Shown here: positions 30,601 to 38,400 of the stretch, piece by piece
Layout of the letters: each line of letters starts with the position of its first letter
Position numbering within the stretch: the stretch's first letter is position 1
Assembly (NCBI GenBank): GCA_947623455.1
Contig: OX392541.1
Span: forward strand, 8,746,719-8,810,718
Source: Mimachlamys varia
Taxonomy: Eukaryota > Mollusca > Bivalvia > Pectinida > Pectinidae
Length of the DNA stretch: 64,000 nt
Direction: 5' to 3'
Translations under genes and position numbers: made by a program
The notes under the pieces: generated by a model
The model's database searches: none
What the model was told of the DNA's origin: nothing
The model's input: the letters and a program-made list of their open reading frames with translations, nothing else

Positions 30601-33435
30601 GCGCATCCTGCGATAATTCTATCCGTGGGCCCCCATTCATGAAACTGTTCTCAACATGGATTTTGTGCTCAAATCATGTCAAACGATTAAAAAGTCAATC
30701 GTGAACATAGAGAACAGTATTTGTTTCAGAATTTCCATTTATTTATTCCAGATTATCCAGAAAGTAAAATTTCATTATAATTTTATTAACGGAGCAATAA
30801 ATTATGCTTGGCACAAAAGTCACACTTGAGCACGAGATCGTCCCAGAACTCTCCCGCTGCAACCTGGCCAAGAGGTACGGTGTTTGCATGGCAACCGATC
30901 TAGTGCCAATTGACACGGTCAGACGACACCGCAATACGGCTCCCGTAACTTTTTTTAGGTACAAAATTATTTCACATTTAACATTCAAACACTGTATCCA
31001 TGAAAAAAGTGTGAAAACGATATCAGACTGTTTAGTCACAACTTCAAATGTAGCCCCAAACATTATTTCTGTTTCAAATGCACCGCACAAGAATAAGTTC
31101 TGTCTTTTAATATCATCCACCTGCAGCTGAAGGCATTTTCAACAATATCTAACTTTCAAGAATGTTCACTCATTACTAATAATTTACTTACCTAATAAAC
31201 AGTTCACATGGACGCCGAAGTTCTGAGTGTGGCCCGTGTATAACGAACTAAGGTTTATAACAGGAGATGGTGTTTGATGTTTCAGTGCCCTTCTGTGTAT
31301 TGGTGACAGCGAGGGGTCGTGGTGACAATTACACGGATCAGTATGATTATCACAGGGGTCGGACATAGGCACCTAATTATTAACAATGATGTAGCACTAT
31401 TAAACATACATTGTAAATGATTTCGGATTTTATCAACGTGAAAATATGTCACCCTGTATAAGTATGCCAGTTTATTGGGAGAAACACAGATTAGTTATAT
31501 AACAAACATTAAGTTAAAATAGCAATACACTGTCATTTTTGTGCCAGGTGGATTGGTTGAAATGTTGCGTTCTGGTCCACAGGGACCTGATAATTTGTTA
31601 GAGCTAGTTTTTGACCTATTTAGCTATAAGGTGTGAAGAGGAATTTTACTCTTTAGGGAGGTTTAGTTCAAACCATTGAGGGGATATTTTTTATAGAAAA
31701 TAGAGAAACCCCACCCCCACCCCCGTTCAAAATTACTCTACTGGTTTATGTTCAAAACTAGCTGTAACAATTTTCAGGTCCGTGTGCTCTGGCCTTCTAC
31801 CTAGGCGGTCGATCGGGGTTTGGTCCCCGCAGTCATCGTACTCATGGAATAGCATAGGCAAATTTTGTCTATGTCCTCTCAACTCCAACAACCCATGTGT
31901 AATATAAAATGCTCTGGGGTGGGTGTTGCTGTATATGTGTAAATGATACCGTTGGAAGCTTGGGCCAAAATTAAAGCAGACAGAACACAATACATCTCCA
32001 GCACATTCTCCCAAAAAATTATTGATTTATTATATAGTGTATAAACTAATTGTACTGATTATGTAAGTAGAGGATATTACATGCGTGTCAATGTAATATG
32101 GAATTTATTAAACGAGTTCAATAATTAAATGTGTCACGAGCCTTGAGCGAGTTGAATTAAGTCTTTCTATTTATCAAATAACTTATAAATTCATGAGAAA
32201 ATACCCCAAAACTTTCCAATTTATTTCTTGATAAAAAGGCATTTTCTACGTTAGCGTACCTACGCTTTTCACTTCCGATACACTCATATGACGTCATAAA
32301 ATCTCCATTTATATGCACTACGAAACGCTTTCGATTGGCTAATTAAAGCTAAATAGGGCGTTATACAAAATGATGTATATTATAGATTTATTATTCCGTC
32401 GGGCCCCTGTGAATTAGTAAAGAAGTTTAAGTATCTAAATGTCTTTTTATTTAATCGTAGTAGTCCTAATATGTGATTTAAAGAGACTTCTCCGGTACAA
32501 TTACCTCAATTGGATAACTTATCTCGAGTATATTTAACAATGCATGAATAGATTTTTATCATATTTCTTCATGGTAATAATTAATTTACTGATCTAAAGA
32601 AATGGTCGAGACAAATGTTTTATATAAAAATATCTTTTGTTCTATCTCGTTGAATTTTGTTTAAAAACATTGTTCGAATGTGTATGCTACCGAAGTATAC
32701 ATGTACATTATAACACGCATATCGGTTCAATTACCATCTGGTCAATTGTACACACTTTGGACACACTCTATAGATTCATTAATTTTATTTCTCTTTTCAC
32801 AAGATATTGCATAGAGAACCAAGCAAACGTGTTTGTGAGAGGGTCAATAAAACTGGGAAACACGTGACCATTTTCAATAGTCTGATCGAGTTCAACACCT
32901 CGTGCACACGCGCACCTGTCAGTTAAAGGAATTTGACGAGACGACGTAAGACTTGGACATTTGTACATGAAGATGTACATGTCAAATTGCCTGGGTCATA
33001 AGAAACTCGAGCTACTGTCTCGGTATTATGTCGTCTATAGATACTCCACACGTGCAAGACAATAAGCATACATACATACTTACCTGTTGCTAATGAAGTG
33101 CCATCATATCTATGCCATAGCACCTACATCTTACCTGTTGCGGATGAAGTTTGATCACACCCATAGCACCTGTTCACGTGCAGACATCTTACCTGTTACT
33201 GATGAAATTTGATCACACCCATAGCACCTGTTCACGTGCAGACATCTTACCTGTTGCTGATGAAATTTGATCACACCCATAGCACCTGTTCACGTGCAGA
33301 CATCTTACCTGTTACAGATGAAATTTGATCACACCCATAGCACCTGTTCACGTGCAGACATCTTACCTGTTGCGGATGAAGTTTGATCACACCCATTGCA
33401 CCTGTTCCACACATACGGGATGCTGACGACCCCAT
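22886..33435 (-). CDS. Kyphoscoliosis peptidase (KY/hillarin)-like protein, probably catalytically dead
   Basis: Four coding exons on the minus strand (33435-33367, 29980-29177, 28444-28251, 24608-22886) join in phase to 929 residues. Residues 1-23 start MGSSASRMCG, a good N-myristoylation pattern. About 24-291 is acidic and disordered-looking (IDDDTDDVTS). About 292-400 aligns to the transglutaminase-like core of the KY family: VFNHIC and ISGYHK correspond to family LFEQMC and LSGYSK, and WSAVLLNGIWKYID to WNAVFLEGRWHLLD. From the remembered family alignment the catalytic Cys is Asp344 and the His is Ser384; Asp399 is kept. The rest is beta-rich, as in KY Ig-like domains. Family proteins act at cytoskeletal or muscle sites. 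The C-terminus is uncertain: AAG|GTAAGT at 22904 could be a donor to another exon, or the frame may end five codons later. Confidence 0.8.
24895..24960. repeat. Dispersed repeat copy, upstream of KY-like exon 4
   Basis: TTGAAAAAGTACAAGAGAAT..CCGGAAGAGAAATCC, same orientation as 22190-22265. The two copies flank the 1.7-kb exon as direct repeats. Confidence 0.6.
24966..25760. repeat. Degenerate AACATTTTAAAAATGTTT-type repeats
   Basis: Many loosely spaced copies of AACATTTT, AAATGTTTT and their complements. The same texture returns at 27535-27930, on the other side of the small gene candidate. It looks like an old, decayed inverted or tandem array. Confidence 0.55.
26146..26155. promoter_or_regulatory. 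NRF-1-like palindrome upstream of the small gene
   Basis: TGCGCATGCG, close to the NRF-1 consensus, is followed by TTATAAAC. It lies about 70 bp upstream of the ATG at 26225. A promoter role is inferred from position only. Confidence 0.4.
26225..27280 (+). CDS. Small two-exon gene candidate (49 residues) or spliced non-coding RNA
   Basis: Exon 1 (26225-26272) reads ATG..AAG|GTAAGT and exon 2 (27179-27280) follows TTTTTTATGTTTTGCAG. Joined in phase 0 they give MEVYLSLQHSAAFQYK, then TLTNCHFTCYKLHSKISLQY and ILEMGHKLQIRLM, with TGA followed two bases later by AATAAA. An in-frame TGA lies just upstream of the ATG. I recognise no family. The chain of promoter-like motif, donor, acceptor, stop and polyA signal supports a transcript on the opposite strand inside the KY-like intron; coding status is open. 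Confidence 0.4.
26769..26911. mobile_element. Inverted-repeat element with GGCCCTGGTTTCATCAAC arms
   Basis: Starts GGCCCTGGTTTCATCAACG and ends TGTTGATGAAACCAGGGCC, 143 bp, with further imperfect pairing inside (GTTCCTTAACGTAAGG.., TTCCTTAACTAAGG). Non-autonomous; target duplication not clear. Confidence 0.75.
27283..27288 (+). terminator. Polyadenylation signal AATAAA of the small gene
   Basis: AATAAA immediately after the TGA of the 49-codon frame. Confidence 0.4.
27535..27930. repeat. Degenerate AATGTTTT repeats, second block
   Basis: Same texture as 24966-25760: repeated AATGTTTT, AAAACATT and ATGTTATTA motifs without a fixed period. Confidence 0.5.
28251..28444 (-). CDS. KY-like exon 3, start of transglutaminase-like core
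   Basis: Acceptor ATACCATTTCAG, donor AG|GTATGA, phase 0 in, phase 2 out. It encodes QNVNLKDVLAQIQTSCSDKE..VFSLVQFARRAELEDLIGH..EEDILRVHVFNHICR. In the family a GxC motif stands where this has EEDI. Confidence 0.75.
28612..28706. mobile_element. Dispersed 90-bp palindromic element, copy 3
   Basis: AACTCATTTACCTATGAAAA..ATTTGAACTCTTCCGATTCA..GGTTGGAATAATTCA..GTGAATGAACTAAG. It lies in the intron between KY-like exons 2 and 3. Confidence 0.6.
29177..29980 (-). CDS. KY-like exon 2, acidic linker
   Basis: Acceptor TTGTGTTTCAG, donor AAA|GTAAGT, 268 codons in phase 0. It starts VSDPAPTPDTYSTTGELTDD and is rich in Asp, Glu, Ser and Thr. Near the end the run ISQETMMDCGIEAVVSSLKA probably begins the folded core. 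Confidence 0.8.
29981..33366. other. KY-like intron 1
   Basis: Contains the candidate exon 31192-31372, a fragment of an inverted-repeat family near 30628 (CCATTCATGAAACTGTTC, shared with 34320) and the 58-bp array. Open frames at 30804-31130 (plus) and 31733-32014 (minus) have no recognisable domain. Confidence 0.5.
31192..31372 (-). CDS. Candidate alternative or poison exon of the KY-like gene
   Basis: Acceptor TTAATAATTAG, donor G|GTAAGT, open only in the frame set by exon 1 (VPMSDPCDNHTDPCNCHHDP..). Its length is 181 bases, so inclusion puts the next exon out of frame and reaches TGA within a few codons. It could be a regulatory poison exon, belong to an alternative transcript, or be chance. 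Confidence 0.35.
33071..33420 (-). repeat. 58-bp tandem copies of the KY-like exon 1 donor junction
   Basis: Read on the minus strand, GGTGTGATCAAACTTCATCC, GCAACAG|GTAAGATG occurs first as the true end of exon 1 (GTAAG at 33366) and then four more times at exactly 58-bp spacing (33308, 33250, 33192, 33134), with a diverged copy near 33084. Each unit has about 35 exon-derived bases and 23 intron bases, and each keeps CAG|GTAAG. Confidence 0.88.
33367..33435 (-). CDS. KY-like exon 1, N-myristoylation motif
   Basis: The ATG has A at -3 and G at +4, with an in-frame TAA upstream. It encodes MGSSASRMCGTGAMGVIKLH, then PQQ, and ends CAG|GTAAGA in phase 0, as required by the next exon. Gly2 with Ser6 fits N-myristoyltransferase substrates. 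The donor half of this exon is repeated downstream in the intron. Confidence 0.65.
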
Positions 33436-34319
33436 GCTTTCCGGCCTCAAATTCACCTGATTTCGGCTATGCGTGTCATGTTACATTAATTGGTGACATT
33501 ATTTAGGCGTTCGACCAGTAATTCGTTGCACTTGAATTGAACTAATCATTTCCGAAAATAAATTTCTTCGTTACACCTAACTCCAGATCTCACAGCTACA
33601 TCAAATATCTGTTTGATAACAAAACGGTAATTAAGTACATTATATGCAGCATGCACAATTAGTCGTGTCCAGTTCAAATCAAACAGTGCTATATACACTA
33701 GTGTAATGATACCACATTTAATTCAAAGACTTCAACATACATACGAACCCCGATAGGTTTCGTCAGATAATTACAATAAAACAAAGAATATCTGCTGTAT
33801 ACATGTGTTTTACGGCAGCAGACGACACCTCTAATGTCCCACAGGTGTATCAGCTACCTGTAATTAACGATTCATTCAGGTAAAACTCGTTCACCTGTAA
33901 CAGTTTGTTTTTGTCTACAGAAACAAGATAAGAAATGACAATGAATTCGCTAAACCGGAACCTGGATACATGTGGTGTTTGTAGGCCGTGCTGGTTCCAT
34001 TCGCGTGTATGTATAGTACTAAACGCGCTGAACTCATATTTAACAATGTACCCTACAGCGATATTCTAAAGAGTATCTGTGTGTGAATTTCTGCTCTTCT
34101 TTCTTTGTACATGAACAACCGCCAATAGGTTGATATCAATGACCAGGCTAAAATTCTACAGACGCATCATATTTTTTCTTAATCTCTTCCACTTTCCCCT
34201 ACCCCCTTGCATACCCGTCAACATGAGAATATGTGATATCTTGACCAGATATTCAGTATAAAATTGCATACTGATGTCACGGAATTAGCAGAAGACGTTT
34301 ACTCTTCCGGAACACCTGG

Positions 34320-34551
34320 ACCAGTATTCATGAAACTGTTCCTATATGCTCAAGCATGGATTCTGCGCTCAAGCCAGCTTTCTTGAAACTCACTTGAATC
34401 ATATCGAAGAGTCAAAAAGTAATTGTAAATGTTGAAAACAGCTTTCGACTTCATGCCTCTTCAACTTTTTACCAAAACTTTGACAAAATTAGGTTGCAAG
34501 TTTAAATGATTTATAGCTATAACAAGAAATATTTCCTGAATACGGGCCCTT
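34320..34551. mobile_element. Inverted-repeat insertion (CCAGTATTCATGAAA arms)
   Basis: Starts ACCAGTATTCATGAAACTG and ends ATTTCCTGAATACGGGCCC. It splits the older repeat exactly where 53822-53990 reads straight through (CACCTGGTCTAATTCTCTTG). A related head lies near 30628. Confidence 0.65.
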
Positions 34552-34655
34552 GTCTTACTATCTTGTACTATTACAATTGTTTTCATAACAATGTTTTCTT
34601 ATTTTGCCCCTAAATGTTTAATCGATTTTGAATTCGGATAGGCCTAATGGTTTTG

Positions 34656-34731
34656 CATCGTCGGAAACCCACGGTACACTTCCCTGACGTCTGCAAACGT
34701 CAGAGAAGTGTACCGTGGATTTCCGACGATG
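34656..34731. mobile_element. 76-bp palindromic MITE A
   Basis: CATCGTCGGAAACCCACGGT, ACACTTCCCTGACGT folds onto ACGTCAGAGAAGTGTACCGT, GGATTTCCGACGATG. Flanked by perfect 9-bp repeats ATGGTTTTG (34647-34655 and 34732-34740), the target-site duplication. No coding capacity. Confidence 0.88.
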
Positions 34732-34741
34732 ATGGTTTTGT

Positions 34742-34825
34742 CAACTTCGCAAGCCAAGGGTGTACAATACGCTACTCTCCTTTTCAGGAGAGTAGCGTAT
34801 TGTACACCCTTGGCTTGCGAAGTTG
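34742..34825. mobile_element. 84-bp palindromic MITE B
   Basis: CAACTTCGCAAGCCAAGGGT, GTACAATACGCTACTCTCC and its inverted copy around a TTTTCA loop. Flanked by GGTTTTGT on both sides (34734-34741, 34826-34833). Its arms are the terminal repeats of the larger element at 57252-57968, so it is an internally deleted form of that family. Confidence 0.9.
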
Positions 34826-35477
34826 GGTTTTGTTGACTCTTCGGTATTCTCTAGAGTAGACTCATATTTTTTATATATTTTCACTTTAGGTTCAAAACAA
34901 TTGATTAAATCTATTTAGCTGAAAAGCAACATAATGCAAGCAAGAATGCAAGCAAGTATCACCTTCATTAATTTAACAAAAAGCTATAATAATCCTTAAA
35001 CGTTGTGTAACGACTCGTTAAGCTAACCAGACTTTGAAGACACGGAACCTGGTCACGCCTTTTACGGCGAAATATTTGAAATATCAATTTGAATGTGGGT
35101 TTCTTTTAAAAACTTAACATTTCTAGGTGTAGTATGAGTGTTCATATCAGAGAAACGCATAGATAAAATATTATTTTAAAAATGCTTTTCCGGTTGAAAA
35201 CGTCAATGCTAGCTTGGAACTAGAATTCTGTTAAATCTCCCGGTGATAACGTCATTAATAAATATTTCATTCACCTGAAGAGCCTGTTGAAGCAAATAAA
35301 GGTTTTATTTCTTACCCCAATAAACTGAAAATATCCAAATATTCCGGATTTTCTTAACCGTCACCTTTACGTTTTTAGACACCGGATTTAAACATCCGGT
35401 TTACGATTGTCAGGTTGCAGATGCTGTGTGAGGAGAAGAAGTGAGACGTGTGACGAACACTGCCGCTGGTATACACA

Positions 35478-35489
35478 ATGGACGCCCGC
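35478..35489 (+). CDS. Unrecognised gene, exon 1 (MDAR)
   Basis: ACACAATGGACGCCCGC|GTAAGT: start codon with a good context and only four codons before the donor, phase 0. Confidence 0.65.
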
Positions 35490-38400
35490 GTAAGTTAAGA
35501 AATACCTCGTCACGATGGGTTAATTTATATTAGTATGGGAAATATAATCCAATTTATGCAAAAAAATAGATAGAACTGTACTGTATATCAGTGTATGCAG
35601 TAGAGAGTCTATAGCTACTGTAGTCTGAAGTAAATATTTGGAAGGCTGATGGGAGCGAGACTCCCACCAGCCGTCCAAATATTTAGTGGGTAAGAGAGTC
35701 AGAACCCTTCGGACTATAGACAATCTAGTACCGAAACAAACACGCATGCTACATTGGGGTGGGGGCAGAGTACCATAAATGTGTATAATATCTAAAGTAC
35801 ATGTATTCCCACCTCTTCATAGTGTATAACGTTATAGTCAATGGCTAGACAAGCCCTTTTGGAAACAACTAAGATTTGATTTTTACAATGATTTAATGGG
35901 TTCCCATTTTCGAATATAGAGATGAAGCATTTCACTTTGTTGGCCAGATCAAAGAAACTCTGGCTAGTGTCAATACAGCCTATGACGATCAAATTCAATA
36001 ACACAAATTCATTTTTGGATTGAATTAATGGGATAAAGTCATTTCAGCACCTGGTTGTTTCGGTACAGTACTTCAAATTAAAGTTGTTTAGGCACTTCTC
36101 GTAATTTGTTCAGATACCTTTGTTTCGGTACTTCTGAGAGCTGTTTTGGTATTTTGATTTGTTTTTACTGTTATATGAATTATATAAACTGAAAAGTATT
36201 TGCTTATTTAATGTTTATATCTTTGTTTTCCAACATTCAAAAGTACCAAAACAACTTCCATAAAAACCGAAACTACTGGGTGCCAAAACAACTAGAGTTT
36301 GAATTAATGTGCGGCATGAGTTTTTGTTCTTTAATTTTAGTCACAGGAAGCATTTTTGAAGAAGCGACTGCAAGGCTTTCTTGGCGAGATGTTAAAAATG
36401 GGCACTCTAAAAGGTTTCAAGCACTTTGCAACATACATGAGAGGAAGAGAGGAGATGGTAATCAGCATTGTAAACGAACCACAGGTACGTATACTTATAC
36501 TAGAACAACTATATAATAAGTCTATAGCTATAGCTGATAAATCATCATCAGGATCATCAAGTGCCTTGTCCATTTGCACCTGGGTTGGTCCCTGCAGCCT
36601 GTCTGCATGGCTAGTCTCCATGTTGCTCTGAAGACTACATAAAGTATAAAAAATGTGTATTGATTATATAAGGTTTGCCTTTGAAGCGTTAGCTGTACAG
36701 AATTTCCCTTTAGTTGGGTGGTAGGTTGATCTGGCTGGAGAAGCAAGGGTCGCAGGTTCGAGTCCAAGTGACAGCACTTCTCTATGACTATTCCTTGTCC
36801 CACTACAGATTGGTGCAATTAACCTTCCCTTCCCCTCTTTTAGTGTAAGAGAATTCTTGGTGGGGGAGTCAAGGAACCTGAGTTGTTGTAAGCTTGTTTG
36901 AGTAAGTGGGGGGGGGGGAGAAGTGTAAAGTATTTGGCAGTAACAATTTGCATTGGTTAGATTGCCTTTCAAGCATTTGCTGTAGGGAATTTTACATCAG
37001 CAGTTGGGCATTGGTTGAAGGGGCAAAAGTGGTGGGTAATCCAGCCCCAGTAACAGCACTATCTTTATTCCTGTTCTTCATCCTGTTACAGAATGTTGGG
37101 AAACTACACAATATTAATATCTTCATGTACATCTCAGGTTTTACGCTAAGGCGTTCTATGCCTACAGCGTATTACAACCAGTCAGAAACCGGATCCAAAT
37201 TTTTCCTTTCCGCCTATGATGACCTCTGGCGGACGTTATTGGGTTTAATCTTACAAGAAATATATTATGATATCGTAATTCATACAAACCTGACAATAAC
37301 TAGGTGCACAAATTAATCCGAGCTAGACCTATCTATCATAAACCTTCCTTTCCATGTCATGTTAGTTTATTGTGTTATGTAATAGAATGGTTTCTTAATA
37401 AAAATAATTAGGAAAAGATGAAGTTGATGATACTGATTGTTTTGCAGACAACTCACCACACATACGTGTCAGAGTCTGGTGGTACAGGATTTAGCTCCCC
37501 TGATCGGAGTGGTAGTCTCACATCACAGAATCTACCCTATGATAAGTAAGTCAATTTGTTTATTGCAGATTTGATATAATTATGTCTGCTTCTTTATATT
37601 ATATATCATGTAACAGGAGAGGAAAAATGCACAGGCCAGACCGGGGTTCGAACCCGGGACCTTCCGAACTCTAGACAGACGCTCAACCAATTGAGCTATC
37701 TGGTCGCCGATGATTGACCTTGTCTAGATCTGCTACAATTATAAGAACTTAATTCTATGCCATCTTTCAAAAGACAGGAATTAACTCTTTATCCAATGTA
37801 GGCTTTAAAATGTGTCATTCCTCATAAAACTAGCCCAGAGGTTACTGATCCGCTTAATCATGAGTGTTATTGGTGGATGATGTGGATAATAATTAGTGGA
37901 TCAGATAGTCAGAATACTTTGGGACTATAAACATACTTGTTATTAAATAGATTCATTTGCAATGAATGTCAAAAAAGTTTTGTCAAGACCTGTTACTTAG
38001 TCATTTTGGGAATGGAAGGAAGAAAGTGCATGGGGGGGGGGGTATAGGAGAGAGCACTTAGAAATAAAAAATAAAATCCAAAAACATGTGGTTGGGCAGC
38101 TATGTAAATAAACCCCCAGTTTCCCATGTGAAATCCAAACCTGGTCCTATTGGAGGATTGCCAGAACCCAATCCTCTGTAATATTTTACAAATCCAATGT
38201 TGTTTAGATTTATTGACAGTTTACAAGCCATGTATGACTAAAAGTATAGCTACTGGCATATAGAAAACTAAAAAACTGGACAACACCTAGTATAGGCCTA
38301 AATGGTGTTGTTATCTCCGTTGTTTACCACGACATGGCTACACTGGGAAGTGTTTTTGAAACAAATTCGCATCATATAATCATGACTTCATAATGGAAAT

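Larger units (their letters stand above)
34285..34860 (+). repeat. Old dispersed repeat interrupted by three insertions
   Basis: Pieces GAAGACGTTTACTCTTCCGG..CACCTGG, then TCTTGTACTATT..TTTTGCCCCTAAATGTTTAA..GATTTTGAATTC..ATGGTTTTG, then GTTGACTCTTCGGTATTCTC follow, in order, the uninterrupted copy at 53822-53990. Confidence 0.75.
33436..35477. other. Divergent intergenic region
   Basis: Separates the minus-strand KY-like gene from the plus-strand gene at 35478, about 2 kb apart. No core promoter motif is convincing. It holds an old repeat (34285-34860) interrupted by three insertions. Confidence 0.55.

Noticed and set aside
30804..31130. 108-codon plus-strand frame (LGTKVTLEHEIVPEL..)
   Set aside because: The first half looks protein-like but there is no family match, no splice context, and the second half is AT-biased filler.
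31733..32014. 93-codon minus-strand frame in KY-like intron 1
   Set aside because: Protein-like composition but no domain, no matching splice phase to exons 1 and 2; may be a repeat.
36337..36631. Two opposed frames overlapping exon 2 of the unrecognised gene
   Set aside because: One is antisense, the other is the exon read through its donor.
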